DNA of 64,000 nucleotides from NCBI GenBank assembly GCA_019454985.1, contig JACFNF010000001.1, positions 62,001-126,000 on the forward strand, in the 5' to 3' direction. The translations under genes and the position numbers were made by a program. Of the stretch, positions 7,896-17,532 are shown in pieces (positions within the stretch are counted from its first letter, which is position 1; every line of letters starts with the position of its first letter). Under the pieces are notes generated by a model. That model was given only the letters and a program-made list of their open reading frames with translations, made no database searches and was not told where the DNA came from. Origin of the DNA: Bacteroidales bacterium. Lineage in GTDB: Bacteria; Bacteroidota; Bacteroidia; Bacteroidales; F082.

Positions 7896-9140
7896 TTAGA
7901 AATTGGAACGCATGGCTTCGACAGGATCTAAACGTGAAGCCGCCCATGCCGGCAAAAAGCCCGAAACAAGTCCGATGAAACCTGAAACACTAATACCCAA
8001 CAAAATATTTTTCAGGCTCAATGTCAGGGCAAACGAAGTGGTATTGCTCACTACAACACCCAAAATCATGACAATCATCAGCCCTACAATACCGCCCATA
8101 ATGGCCAAAAAGACCGCCTCGAAAAGAAACTGAAGAAGTACGAAATAGTTTTTTGCACCGAGCGACTTCTGAATTCCGATTTGGTTGGTACGTTCTTTCA
8201 CCGAAACAAACATGATGTTGGCAATGCCAAAACCGCCAACTAACAGCGAAAATCCGCCGATGACCCACCCCACAATGGCAATAACCGAAAAAAGCTGGTC
8301 AAACGATTTGTTGATCAGGTCAATTTCGTTGATGGCAAAATTATCTTCGGCAGCAGGTTTCAGCTTACGTATCGCGCGCATAGCGCCAAGCAGGTCGTCT
8401 TTCATCTCATCATTGTTGATGCCTGGCTTTGCTTTTGCCACAATGGAGGTCCCGTTGCGCAGGTCAATCACGTTTCGGCCAAACTGTACCGGGATAAGAG
8501 CCGATTCATCGTTGGAGTTACCAAACATATTTTGTCCCTCTTTCTTCAACACCCCGATGACATCTAATTTAAGCCCAAAAACTTTGACATTTTGTCCAAC
8601 AGGATCGGAATTTGGGAAGAGGTTCTCGGCCACTTCTGCGCCCAGAATGATCACGGCTCTGCCTGAGGCCGATTCCTGTGCAGTAAAATAACGCCCCGAG
8701 CCAAGATCGAAAGGCATTACCATGGCGTAATCGTGCGACACGGCATTCACCTGAACATTTTCGACAGTGGCTGAACCCGCACTCACACTTTTGTTGTCGG
8801 CTGTCATAAAAGCAAAAGCTTCCACGGTCTGCGTACGTTTTTCCAGTTCATCAAGCTCACGCAGGCTGGCTTCGGGGCGCTGCCAGTATTTCCACCATGG
8901 GTAATTGGCGCCACCCATGGCCCAAGGCCATTTTTGAATAAACAACACATTGCTGCCCAATGAGTTAATATTAGAACGAATGGAATTTTCCAAACTGTCG
9001 AAAACTGAAAAAACCGCAATAATCGAGAAAATGCCAATGGTAATACCCAATAGGGATAAAAAAGTGCGCACTTTATTCACCAACAATGCCGAAACGGCAA
9101 AGCGGAAACTTTCGCTCAGAAGCCTGAAATAGATCGGCAT
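7896..9140 (-). CDS. ABC transporter permease, MacB/FtsX type
   Basis: A 414-residue permease with one N-terminal membrane helix (about 24-45, following NKVRTFLSLLGITIG), a large periplasmic MacB-type domain (about 50-280), then three C-terminal helices carrying FtsX-like sequence (EAVFLAIMGGIVG, FLPAWAASRLDPVEAM near the end). This is the topology of MacB-type systems that drive export or envelope work by mechanotransmission. The open frame extends upstream to 9422, but the family start MPIYFRLLSESFRFA at 9140 is preferred, because the extension overlaps the promoter of the divergent gene. No ATPase or membrane-fusion partner is adjacent, so the complex must be assembled from distant genes. 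Confidence 0.88.
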   Translation of the reverse strand: MPIYFRLLSESFRFAVSALLVNKVRTFLSLLGITIGIFSIIAVFSVFDSLENSIRSNINSLGSNVLFIQKWPWAMGGANYPWWKYWQRPEASLRELDELEKRTQTVEAFAFMTADNKSVSAGSATVENVQVNAVSHDYAMVMPFDLGSGRYFTAQESASGRAVIILGAEVAENLFPNSDPVGQNVKVFGLKLDVIGVLKKEGQNMFGNSNDESALIPVQFGRNVIDLRNGTSIVAKAKPGINNDEMKDDLLGAMRAIRKLKPAAEDNFAINEIDLINKSFDQLFSVIAIVGWVIGGFSLLVGGFGIANIMFVSVKERTNQIGIQKSLGAKNYFVLLQFLFEAVFLAIMGGIVGLMIVMILGVVVSNTTSFALTLSLKNILLGISVSGFIGLVSGFLPAWAASRLDPVEAMRSNF

Positions 9141-9240
9141 AGGGAGAACGATTTTGAAACAGTCAAAAGTACGCATTTTGAAAATGCCTTTGTTTTTTTG
9201 TTTTCCTTTTATTTTGTTCACCCGATATCGCAAGGCGGTC

Positions 9241-9271
9241 TTTGTCCGAAACCCAAAATGCTGTATCTTTG
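9241..9271 (+). promoter_or_regulatory. Promoter of the rluB-like gene
   Basis: A TTTG -33 element (9241-9244), 19 bases, then TATCTTTG (9264-9271): a full match to the Bacteroidota consensus. The ATG at 9291 follows 19 bases after the -7 element, which supports that start over the longer open frame from 9198. Confidence 0.85.
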
Positions 9272-9290
9272 CCGCCCAAAATATCTGACA

Positions 9291-10616
9291 ATGAGTGAAA
9301 AAGAGCCGGGCGGGAAACGCGCGCCGCGCAAACGGATTCAGCGTGATCAAAAAACTTCGGAATCGGGAAGTTACGAACATAAAGGGAGTATCGGCTCCGG
9401 AAACAAAATGAACCCGGATCATCCGCGATTCTCCAAAAATACTTCTGCACCTTCGCGCCCGGGTTTTGGCAAACGTGGTGAAACATCATCCCCGGGAAGC
9501 AAACCCACTAAAAGCCGCAGCAGCAGAACAGAACAATCACGGACTCAGCACGATAGCCGGATTTCTAATGATCGCCCAGAAAAATCAGGTTTCAAAAGAA
9601 GAAAATTCGGTGCTGACAACGAGCAGAAACCCGGAAACACGAGAAAAACCAGCCGAAACACTGAAGAATTCGTAAAGGAAAATAGCAAAATTACCCAGTC
9701 AGCACGCGGCTTCAAAGCAGATAAAACGCCTGAAAGCCGGGCTCAGAAGTCATTATCCGTTCGTAAAAAATTTGCCGATGAAAGCGGGGCAGGAAAAGGC
9801 GATTTTGGAAAACATACCGATCAGGCCGGAAAAGATCAGCGCGAGTGGAAGCCCCGCCGTGGAGTCAAGACTCAACAAGGTCGTACCAGAACTGATAAGA
9901 AAGAAATCATCAGACTGAATAAATATTTGGCTGATGCCGGTATTTGTTCACGCCGCGAGGCTGACGACCTCATTCAGGCAGGAGCTGTTTCGGTAAACGG
10001 AGTCATCGTCACAGAATTAGGAACCAAAGTCAGCATTCACGACAAGGTTAACTATGGCGGACAAACACTGCGTCGCGAAAAATTACGTTATGTACTACTC
10101 AATAAACCCAAAGGCTATATCACCACTTCCGACGACCCTTTCAACCGTAAAACGGTGATGGAATTAGTGAAAACTGCCTGTGAAGAACGCATTTATCCGG
10201 TAGGAAGGCTCGATCGCAATACCCTTGGCCTCTTACTATTGACTAATGACGGTGATCTGGCCAAAAAGATGATGCATCCAAAACACGGGGTGGCAAAACT
10301 CTATCATGTTTTTCTCGACAAACCGCTAACCAAACATGATCTTTTGCAGATTGCCGAAGGCCTCGAACTCGAAGACGGCAAAGCAGAAGTGGACGCCATC
10401 AGTTATGTGAACAAGGATGACACAAAAAAAGAAATCGGCATCGAAATTCATTCGGGCAAAAACCGTATTGTTCGACGCATTTTTGAACACCTTGGGTATC
10501 ATGTCGTTAAACTCGACCGGGTGATGCTTGGCGGATTGACAAAATTAGATCTTCCGCGCGGAAAGTTCCGTCACCTGACTTCAGCCGAAATCTCGATGCT
10601 TATGCGCATCAGGTAA
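9291..10616 (+). CDS. rluB: RluB/RsuA-family 23S rRNA pseudouridine synthase with long basic N-terminal tail
   Basis: Isomerises a uridine of ribosomal RNA to pseudouridine. From about residue 200 there is an S4 RNA-binding domain (LNKYLADAGICSRREADD), followed by the synthase domain with the catalytic-Asp motif GRLDRNTLGLLLLTNDG and the LDRVMLGGLTKLDLPRGK end segment. The first 200 residues are Lys/Arg/Ser/Gly-rich low-complexity sequence, probably disordered and RNA-binding; the full 441-residue protein is therefore much longer than the E. coli enzyme (about 290). The start at 9291 is fixed by the promoter at 9241-9271. RluB versus RsuA or RluE specificity is inferred, not shown. Confidence 0.87.
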   Translation: MSEKEPGGKRAPRKRIQRDQKTSESGSYEHKGSIGSGNKMNPDHPRFSKNTSAPSRPGFGKRGETSSPGSKPTKSRSSRTEQSRTQHDSRISNDRPEKSGFKRRKFGADNEQKPGNTRKTSRNTEEFVKENSKITQSARGFKADKTPESRAQKSLSVRKKFADESGAGKGDFGKHTDQAGKDQREWKPRRGVKTQQGRTRTDKKEIIRLNKYLADAGICSRREADDLIQAGAVSVNGVIVTELGTKVSIHDKVNYGGQTLRREKLRYVLLNKPKGYITTSDDPFNRKTVMELVKTACEERIYPVGRLDRNTLGLLLLTNDGDLAKKMMHPKHGVAKLYHVFLDKPLTKHDLLQIAEGLELEDGKAEVDAISYVNKDDTKKEIGIEIHSGKNRIVRRIFEHLGYHVVKLDRVMLGGLTKLDLPRGKFRHLTSAEISMLMRIR

Positions 10617-10651
10617 TCAAACAAATATGCCAGCTTTTTAAAGCTGTTTGA
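10617..10651. terminator. Nested inverted repeats after the rluB-like gene
   Basis: Immediately after the stop codon is an outer 6-bp repeat (10617-10622 with 10646-10651) around an inner 7-bp repeat (10631-10637 with 10640-10646). The two share a base, so they would be alternative structures. There is no T run. It may terminate transcription between the convergent rluB-like and sufE genes, but the signal is weak. Confidence 0.3.
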
Positions 10652-10701
10652 CAAGAATTATATATCTGAAAGCGATCTTTTTGCTTGTGAGCCACTGTTT
10701 A

Positions 10702-11139
10702 TCAGTGATTCGATTCGGTGTCGGATTTCAATTTAAACACCTGTGCATAAAGTTTCATCTGCTTGATCATAGACAACAAACCATTAGAACGGTTGGGTGA
10801 GAGTTGATCTTTCAATCCAATATCGTCTAAAAACGAAAGATCGCTGTTGAGGATATCCTCTGGTTTTTGTCCTGAATACATGCGAATGAGCAGGCTGATG
10901 ATTCCCCTGGTGATCACAGCATCGCTATCGGCAGTAAAAATCACTTTGCCATCTTCATAAGCAGCGTGAAGCCACACTTTAGACTGACATCCGCTGATCA
11001 GGTGGTTGTTGGTTTTGTAGCGGGCATCAATGAGCGGCAGGTCTTTTCCCATCTCCACAAGCAGATTGTACTTGTCGATCCAGTCGTCAAAAACAGCAAA
11101 TTCTTCGCTGATTTTATTTTGTATATCAGTGATTGTCAT
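10702..11139 (-). CDS. sufE: Cysteine desulfuration protein SufE
   Basis: SufE accepts persulfide sulfur from SufS and passes it to the SufBCD scaffold. The 145-residue protein has the sulfur-accepting cysteine in HLISGCQSKVW (Cys51) and the family ending with LSPNRSNGLLSMI. It is the last gene of sufBCDSE, 15 bases after sufS. Length and motif are standard. Confidence 0.95.
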   Translation of the reverse strand: MTITDIQNKISEEFAVFDDWIDKYNLLVEMGKDLPLIDARYKTNNHLISGCQSKVWLHAAYEDGKVIFTADSDAVITRGIISLLIRMYSGQKPEDILNSDLSFLDDIGLKDQLSPNRSNGLLSMIKQMKLYAQVFKLKSDTESNH

Positions 11140-11154
11140 TGTTTTAATTATTTT

Positions 11155-12372
11155 TCAACTAAGCATCAGGGCAGCTTTTTTCACTGCCGCAACAAAAGTG
11201 TCAATTTCGTGCGTTGTGTTATAAACGGCAAACGAGGCGCGCACCGTTCCGGGAATGTTGAAAAAGTCCATCACCGTCTGGGCACAGTGATGTCCGGTTC
11301 GAACGGCAATACCCATTTTATCAAGCAAAGTTCCCAGGTCGAAAGGATGGACGTCACCAATGAGGAATGAGATAACGGACGCCTTTTCAGGAGCCTGCCC
11401 GAAAAAACGAATTCCCGGAATCTGGCTCAATTGAGCCGTGGCATAATCCAGCAACTCCTTTTCGTGAGTTGCAATGGCTTCATAACCCGTATTGCGGATA
11501 AACCTCAAAGCGGTTTCCATGCCCAAAACTGCTTCCACATTTGGGGTGCCGGCTTCGAACTTAAATGGCAGCACATTGAAAGTGGTTTTATCAAAACTTA
11601 CGCTGTCCACCATTTCGCCTCCAAACTGATATGGCGGCATCGCTTCAAGCCATTTTTCTTTTCCATAAAGCAAGCCAGCTCCCATTGGGCCATAGGCTTT
11701 GTGGGCCGAAAAAGCAAAAAAGTCGCAATCCAGATCCTGCACATCAATTTCGGTATGCGCAATGGCTTGTGCGCCATCAACCAACACTGGGATATTGCGA
11801 TCGTGAGCCATGCGAATCATGGTTTTCACCGGATTGATGGTGCCTAAGGCGTTGGAAGTGTGTGTGATGGCAACAATCACCGGCTGTTGATCAAGGAGTT
11901 GGGTATAAGCCTGTAGGTCAATTTGGCCAAGTTCGTCCATTGGTGTTACCAACAGTTTTCCGTTGTATTCCAGGCAAAGCTGTTGCCAGGGAACCAGATT
12001 GCTGTGATGTTCCATAGCCGTCACCAAAATGCTGCTGCCGGGTTTCATCCGCATCCGACCGAAAGAATGGGCAGCCAAATTAATGGCTTCGGTGGCTCCT
12101 TTAGTAAAAATGATTTCGTGGGCTTTGACTGCATTGATCATAGAAGCCGCAAAACGTCGAGCCTCTTCGAAAGCTTCCGTAGCCTGCTGGCTCAGGTAGT
12201 GTACTCCCCGATGGATGTTACTGTTTTCGCAGCGGTAATAGTGACTGATCCGCTCGATGATCGCCAGCGGTTTATGGGTAGTGGCCGCATTGTCAAAATA
12301 CACAAGCGGTTTGTTGTACACCTTTTGGTGAAGCGCCGGAAACTGCTCTCTGATGGCCTCAAGATCAAACAT
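11155..12372 (-). CDS. sufS: Cysteine desulfurase SufS
   Basis: A PLP enzyme that removes sulfur from cysteine for Fe-S cluster assembly. The 405-residue protein shows the PLP-binding lysine in FSAHKAYGPMG (Lys225), the catalytic cysteine in RTGHHCAQ (Cys363), and THTSNALGTINPV. These mark a group II (SufS/CsdA-type) desulfurase. It lies between sufD (14-base gap) and sufE, its partner. Confidence 0.96.
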   Translation of the reverse strand: MFDLEAIREQFPALHQKVYNKPLVYFDNAATTHKPLAIIERISHYYRCENSNIHRGVHYLSQQATEAFEEARRFAASMINAVKAHEIIFTKGATEAINLAAHSFGRMRMKPGSSILVTAMEHHSNLVPWQQLCLEYNGKLLVTPMDELGQIDLQAYTQLLDQQPVIVAITHTSNALGTINPVKTMIRMAHDRNIPVLVDGAQAIAHTEIDVQDLDCDFFAFSAHKAYGPMGAGLLYGKEKWLEAMPPYQFGGEMVDSVSFDKTTFNVLPFKFEAGTPNVEAVLGMETALRFIRNTGYEAIATHEKELLDYATAQLSQIPGIRFFGQAPEKASVISFLIGDVHPFDLGTLLDKMGIAVRTGHHCAQTVMDFFNIPGTVRASFAVYNTTHEIDTFVAAVKKAALMLS

Positions 12373-12386
12373 TTGGCTTTTTAGGC

Positions 12387-13796
12387 TTAAAGTTTCGACA
12401 GGTCAATGTCAAAAAAGTATTCCTTTTCGGGTGTGCCACAATGCAACACACAGGTTTCGCAAACTGAGAGTTCTCCTCTGAGACGTTTTTTCACCATATC
12501 ATCAATGCGGTTGCGCAGCCCTTCGATGCTGATGGCATTGATCACATCGGCGGCAAACGCATACATCAGCAGCAGGCGGGCATTGGCCTGGCTGATGCCA
12601 CGTTGGCGCAGATAGAACATGGCTTCCTGGTCGAGCTGACCCACAGTGGCACCATGGCTGCACTTCACATCATCGGCATAAATTTCGAGAAATGGCATGC
12701 TGTTGATGGTGGCAGTGGGCTTGAGAAGGATGTTCTTGTTGTTCTGGAAAGCCTCAGTTTTCTGAGCATCTTTCTTCACATAAATATAACCGTTGAATAC
12801 AGCCGTTGCCTCATCGTCAAGGATGCCTTTAAACAATTCGTTGCTGGTGCAATGGGCTGCATTATGAAGCACTCGTATCTGGTTGTCAATATGTTGCTGC
12901 TTATCCATCAGATAGAGCCCCAGCACATCGGCATGTGCACCTTTGCCATTCAATGCCACTTCGATATTATTGCGAATCAGGCCGCAGTTGAAAGTAAGTG
13001 CATTGGTTTTTACCGCACTGTCCTCTTGTTGCCTGATAAAAGTGGAATTAATCAAAGCCGAAGAGTTGTTCAGGTTTTGAAGCTTGTATAATTCCAGATG
13101 GGCGTTAGACGCAACATAAATCTCGGTAACCGTGTTGATGAGGCAGGGTTTATGGTTGATGGAGTCGTCGCAGTGTATCAGGCTCAGGCTGCTGTTTTCT
13201 TCAAGAATAACCAATTGCCGGCTTTGAACGAATACTGGATCTTCGTGATTCACCATTTTGATGATCTGCAAGGTTCGTTTAGCCTGTACACCTTTTGGCA
13301 CATAGATAAACACCCCGTCCTGAGCCATAGCGGTATTGATATTCACAAAACTGTTGTCGTTGCCATGAGCAGCCTGCCCGAAGAAGCGGTCGAACAGCTC
13401 CGGCATTACTTTTTTGGCATCAGAAAGTGAGCCGTAAACAACGCCTTCGCTATTGGTTTGCAAACCCGTTTTTTCGCTCAAATACCAGCCATTGAAAACC
13501 GAAATAATTTCGGACTGGAAATTGTGCACCTCGCAGCGAAAAATATCATGAATATTTTGGGGTGGTTTTTCGGGGGTCAGTTCGTGGATAAAAGGCTGAT
13601 CCAGTATCTCTTCGAGATCGGTAAACCTCCATTTTTCCATTTCGCTGCTTGGAAATCCATTATCCAAAAAGCGTTGAAAATGTTCTTTACGGATGGCTTT
13701 CACCTTGTCTGAATCGTGCGCCATCAACTTATTTTCTCCGGCCCTGAACTGGTCGACGAGCAGTTGCTCCAAAGGTATGGAAGGTGAGTTATTCAT
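12387..13796 (-). CDS. sufD: Fe-S cluster assembly protein SufD
   Basis: A subunit of the SufBC2D scaffold that builds Fe-S clusters. The 469-residue protein contains the SufBD beta-helix core, with KCSHGATVGQLDQEAMFYLRQRG written here in two parts: KCSHGATVGQLD and EAMFYLRQRG (about residues 382-405). The C-terminal half is much better conserved than the N-terminal half, as usual for SufD. It is 6 bases downstream of sufC. The length is typical. Confidence 0.94.
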   Translation of the reverse strand: MNNSPSIPLEQLLVDQFRAGENKLMAHDSDKVKAIRKEHFQRFLDNGFPSSEMEKWRFTDLEEILDQPFIHELTPEKPPQNIHDIFRCEVHNFQSEIISVFNGWYLSEKTGLQTNSEGVVYGSLSDAKKVMPELFDRFFGQAAHGNDNSFVNINTAMAQDGVFIYVPKGVQAKRTLQIIKMVNHEDPVFVQSRQLVILEENSSLSLIHCDDSINHKPCLINTVTEIYVASNAHLELYKLQNLNNSSALINSTFIRQQEDSAVKTNALTFNCGLIRNNIEVALNGKGAHADVLGLYLMDKQQHIDNQIRVLHNAAHCTSNELFKGILDDEATAVFNGYIYVKKDAQKTEAFQNNKNILLKPTATINSMPFLEIYADDVKCSHGATVGQLDQEAMFYLRQRGISQANARLLLMYAFAADVINAISIEGLRNRIDDMVKKRLRGELSVCETCVLHCGTPEKEYFFDIDLSKL

Positions 13797-13802
13797 GGTT
13801 TT

Positions 13803-14558
13803 TCAGACAAGATGTTGCTCTTTAATCCATTCGTATCCTTTGGCTTCGAGTTCGAGCGCAAGGTTTTTTCCTCCGGTTTTGATGATGCGGCCGTCAAAAA
13901 GCACATGCACAAAATCGGGCACGATATAATCGAGCAGGCGTTGATAGTGGGTAATGACAAGGAACGCATTTTCGGTGGTGCGCAATTGATTAACCCCATT
14001 GGCCACCACCCGCAAAGCATCAATGTCTAAGCCCGAATCAGTTTCATCGAGAATGGCCATTGCAGGCTCGAGCATGGCCATCTGAAATATTTCGTTGCGT
14101 TTTTTCTCTCCGCCCGAGAAGCCTTCGTTCACCGAGCGGTTGGTAAGTTTTGAGTGTATTTCGACGAGCTTCTTTTTTTCTTCCATCAGTTTCAGAAACT
14201 CACCGGCGGCAATGGGAGGCAGTCCGTTGAATTCGCGTTTTGCGTTGAGGGCAGTGCGCATGAAATTGGTCATGCTCACTCCCGGTATTTCAACAGGATA
14301 CTGAAAACTGAGAAAAATACCCATATTGGCCCTTTCGTCGGGTGATTTATCCAATATATTGATGTCTTTATACCAGATTTCACCTTCTGTGATTTCGTAG
14401 CCATCGCGGCCGGTGATGGCAGCAGCCAAAGTGCTTTTACCCGTGCCGTTAGGCCCCATGATGGCATGCACCTCGCCTTTGTTGATGCCCAGATTCAAGC
14501 CTTTCAGAATTTGTTTTCCGGCGATTTCTACATGTAAGTTTTTAATGTTGAGCAACAT
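13803..14558 (-). CDS. sufC: Fe-S cluster assembly ATPase SufC
   Basis: The ABC-type ATPase that energises the SufBCD scaffold. The 251-residue protein has the Walker A motif GPNGTGKST (35-43), the signature SGGEKKRNE, and the Walker B-like region MAILDETDSGLDID. It has no membrane partner other than SufB and SufD, which flank it. It lies between sufB (36-base gap) and sufD. Confidence 0.96.
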   Translation of the reverse strand: MLLNIKNLHVEIAGKQILKGLNLGINKGEVHAIMGPNGTGKSTLAAAITGRDGYEITEGEIWYKDINILDKSPDERANMGIFLSFQYPVEIPGVSMTNFMRTALNAKREFNGLPPIAAGEFLKLMEEKKKLVEIHSKLTNRSVNEGFSGGEKKRNEIFQMAMLEPAMAILDETDSGLDIDALRVVANGVNQLRTTENAFLVITHYQRLLDYIVPDFVHVLFDGRIIKTGGKNLALELEAKGYEWIKEQHLV

Positions 14559-14594
14559 AATCTATTTAATTCGATGATTTTCTGTGATTGTTAA

Positions 14595-16049
14595 TTATCC
14601 CACACTGCCTTCCAAAGTGATAGCCAAAAGTTTTTGTGCTTCAACGGCAAATTCCATCGGCAGTTTATTGAGTACTTCCTTTGCGTATCCATTGACAATC
14701 AGCCCGATAGCTTTTTCAGTGTCAATTCCGCGTTGACGGCAATAAAAGAGCTGGTCTTCTGAAATTTTGGAAGTGGTGGCTTCGTGCTCGATGATGCTCG
14801 TTTCGTTTTTTGCTTCAATATATGGGAATGTATGAGCACCACATTTATCGCCCAGCAGCAGTGAATCGCACTGTGAGAAATTGCGTGCATTGGTTGCCCG
14901 GGGTAAAATTCTCACCAATCCGCGATAACTGTTATTGCTTCTCCCGGCCGATATTCCTTTGGAAACGATGGTGCTTCGGGTATTTTTTCCGATATGAACC
15001 ATTTTAGTGCCGGTATCGGCTTGTTGGAAGTTGTTGGTAACGGCAACGGAATAAAACTCGCCAATGGAGTTGTCGCCCTGAAGGATACAGCTTGGATATT
15101 TCCAGGTGATGGCTGAACCTGTTTCTACCTGAGTCCAGGATATTTTGGAACTGACCCCTTTGCAAAGGCCACGCTTAGTTACAAAATTATATACCCCGCC
15201 CTGACCTTCCTTGTCGCCCGGATACCAGTTTTGTACGGTACTGTATTTCACCTCGGCATGGTCCATGGCAATAATCTCGACAATGGCGGCATGAAGCTGA
15301 TTTTCATCGCGTTGCGGGGCAGTGCAACCCTCTAAGTAGCTGACATAGCTTCCTTTGTCGGCCACAATCAGGGTGCGCTCAAACTGTCCGGTATTGGCGG
15401 CGTTGATGCGGAAATAGGTTGAAAGTTCCAACGGGCAACGCACGCCTTCGGGGATGTAGCAAAATGAGCCATCGCTGAAAACAGCAGAATTCAGGGCAGC
15501 AAAAAAGTTGTCGGTATAAGGCACTACCATTCCCATGTATTTCCTGACTAAGTCAGGGTGATTGCGCACGGCCTCGCTAAACGAGCAGAAAATAATGCCG
15601 TGTTTGGCAAGAGTATCCTGAAAAGTGGTTTTTACCGAAACGCTGTCAATCACCGCATCAACGGCCACACCCGAAAGCATCTTCTGTTCTTCGAGCGAGA
15701 TGCCCAGTTTGTTGAAAGTATCGAGCAGTTCAGGGTCAACCTCATCAAGGCTGGCAAGCTGCTTTTTTTTCTTGGGAGCAGCATAATAGATAATATCCTG
15801 ATAGTTGATTTTCGGATAGTTGAGGTGTGCCCAGTTGGGTTCCTCAAGGGTTTGCCAGTGCCGGAAGGCTTTCAGCCTGAATTCGAGCATCCATTCGGGT
15901 TCTTCCTTTTTGGCCGAGATGAATCGGATGATATCTTCGTTGAGACCCACGGGTGCAAAATCGGTTTCGATATCGGTAAAAAAACCATATTTGTATTCAC
16001 TCGTGGTGACCTGTTCTATGATGTTGTCGTTGTTGCTGGTTTCGTCCAT
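14595..16049 (-). CDS. sufB: Fe-S cluster assembly scaffold SufB
   Basis: The scaffold subunit on which the nascent cluster forms. The 484-residue protein carries the characteristic segments [44 protein letters not shown]-like [10 protein letters not shown] and [11 protein letters not shown], the last with the C-terminal cysteine region. It is the first gene of the operon, with a TACTTTTG -7 element 40 bases upstream of the ATG. Operon order sufB-C-D-S-E is complete; there is no SufU or Rrf2/IscR-type regulator beside it. Confidence 0.96.
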   Translation of the reverse strand: MDETSNNDNIIEQVTTSEYKYGFFTDIETDFAPVGLNEDIIRFISAKKEEPEWMLEFRLKAFRHWQTLEEPNWAHLNYPKINYQDIIYYAAPKKKKQLASLDEVDPELLDTFNKLGISLEEQKMLSGVAVDAVIDSVSVKTTFQDTLAKHGIIFCSFSEAVRNHPDLVRKYMGMVVPYTDNFFAALNSAVFSDGSFCYIPEGVRCPLELSTYFRINAANTGQFERTLIVADKGSYVSYLEGCTAPQRDENQLHAAIVEIIAMDHAEVKYSTVQNWYPGDKEGQGGVYNFVTKRGLCKGVSSKISWTQVETGSAITWKYPSCILQGDNSIGEFYSVAVTNNFQQADTGTKMVHIGKNTRSTIVSKGISAGRSNNSYRGLVRILPRATNARNFSQCDSLLLGDKCGAHTFPYIEAKNETSIIEHEATTSKISEDQLFYCRQRGIDTEKAIGLIVNGYAKEVLNKLPMEFAVEAQKLLAITLEGSVG

Positions 16050-16089
16050 GAAAAAGCCGGTTACGATTGCTTGAAAAGTTTACGAATTG

Positions 16090-16097
16090 CAAAAGTA
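16090..16097 (-). promoter_or_regulatory. -7 element upstream of sufBCDSE
   Basis: The minus strand reads TACTTTTG, matching TAnnTTTG, 40 bases before the sufB ATG (16049). A -33 TTTG at standard spacing is not evident. Confidence 0.6.
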
Positions 16098-16156
16098 GTC
16101 ATTTTTGCCCTTCAACCTTATCTGTCATGTGTTAAACCATTTGAAAACCTAAATGT

Positions 16157-17431
16157 TCAGTCGGCTGAACTGTCTTCTGCCATGGTATTATCGGCGCTTT
16201 GCACATTCACCACTTTATAGACTTTGTCGTTTCGTCTGACGGGGCTATGGGTAGCAATGGAGCAATGTTCGCCTTTCACGGTTTTTTCCACCGTTTTCAT
16301 GTCAACCCTTACCTCTTCGGGTTTTAATTCGAGCACGCCGGTTGTGGGTCCCATCACAAGCAATTCATCGCCCGGTGCAAACCATTGGGTTTCCATTTTC
16401 ACCTCGGCCACTCCTGCCTTGTGAAAATAGTTGACCACTTTTCCGACATAAACTTTCTTTTTGGTGGCTTTCGACCCGTAGGTATCGGTCCATTCGCCCA
16501 AACGTCGGCCCAGATAATATCCGTCCCAGAAGCCGCGATTGTAAACGGAAGCTAAGCGGCTGTTCCATTCTTCCACTTTCTGCGGGCTAAACAGGCCGGC
16601 TTGCACAGCTTCAGCGGCTTCGCGGTAAACCTGGGTTACAGTTTTCACATAGTCAGCCGACCGACCGCGCCCTTCGATTTTGAGCACTTCAACGCCGGCA
16701 TCGAGGATGCGGTCGAGGAAAGCAACGGTATTCAGGTCTTTGGGCGACATGATGTATTCATTGTCCACCTCCATCTCGATTTGTTGGTCGCGGTCTTTAA
16801 CGGTATAAGCGCGTCGGCAGGGCTGCAGGCAGGCACCGCGATTGGCGGATGAGTTGAGCAGATCGAGGCTCAGGTAGCATTTGCCCGACACGGCCATGCA
16901 CAGAGCCCCATGAACAAATATCTCGATTTTCACCAAACGACCCGAAGGCCCGGTAATTTGTTCACGTTCAATAGCGGTAGTGATGGCTTTCACCTGGTCG
17001 AGCGAAAGCTCGCGCGCAGTAACCATCACATCGGCAAAACGGGCATAATAACGCACTGCCTCGATGTTGGTGATATTGCATTGGGTGGACATGTGAACTT
17101 CCACACCGCGTTGACGGGCATATTGAATCACCGCCTGATCGGCAGCAATGATGGCCGTGATGCCGTTTTGTGCAACGGCATTGACAAGCTCGCGCATGGC
17201 CTCCAATTCATTGTCGTAGATTACCGAGTTGATGGTTACATAACTTTTAATGCCATGGGTTGTACAGATGGAAGCAATCTGTGCAAGATCGTCTAAACCA
17301 AAGTTTTGCGACGACTTGCTGCGCATATTCAAATTTCCCACACCAAAATAAACCGAACCGGCTCCGGCTTGTATGGCGGCCATCAGCGACTCATACGAGC
17401 CAACAGGCGCCATGATTTCAATCTGTTTCAT
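16157..17431 (-). CDS. U32 family protein, TrhP/YegQ-like tRNA hydroxylation factor
   Basis: A 424-residue U32 'peptidase' family protein. Characterised relatives such as TrhP and RlhA modify RNA rather than acting as proteases. It has the family signature with VHGALCMAVSGKCYLSLDLL (from residue 173) followed by NRGACLQPCRR. Four cysteines, 178, 185, 201 and 205, resemble the set that binds a 4Fe-4S cluster in the U32 members UbiU/UbiV, so a cluster is likely but not shown here. The small C-terminal beta domain (about 330-410) is present. Its position directly after sufB fits a need for Fe-S clusters, though it is a separate unit. The exact target is uncertain. Confidence 0.85.
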   Translation of the reverse strand: MKQIEIMAPVGSYESLMAAIQAGAGSVYFGVGNLNMRSKSSQNFGLDDLAQIASICTTHGIKSYVTINSVIYDNELEAMRELVNAVAQNGITAIIAADQAVIQYARQRGVEVHMSTQCNITNIEAVRYYARFADVMVTARELSLDQVKAITTAIEREQITGPSGRLVKIEIFVHGALCMAVSGKCYLSLDLLNSSANRGACLQPCRRAYTVKDRDQQIEMEVDNEYIMSPKDLNTVAFLDRILDAGVEVLKIEGRGRSADYVKTVTQVYREAAEAVQAGLFSPQKVEEWNSRLASVYNRGFWDGYYLGRRLGEWTDTYGSKATKKKVYVGKVVNYFHKAGVAEVKMETQWFAPGDELLVMGPTTGVLELKPEEVRVDMKTVEKTVKGEHCSIATHSPVRRNDKVYKVVNVQSADNTMAEDSSAD

Positions 17432-17532
17432 GCGACAAAAGTAGGAGAATTTGCATTTCGGGCCGTCGGATGGTTGATTCGCCCGCCTTCAATGAACTTT
17501 TTGCGGTATAATTCCGGTGATGTGGCCGATCA

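Noticed and set aside
9198..9290. Upstream extension of the rluB-like frame
   Set aside because: It contains the -33 and -7 promoter elements, so it cannot be translated from that transcript.
15558..16220. 220-codon plus-strand frame opposite sufB
   Set aside because: It mirrors the sufB coding frame; its length reflects codon bias on the opposite strand.
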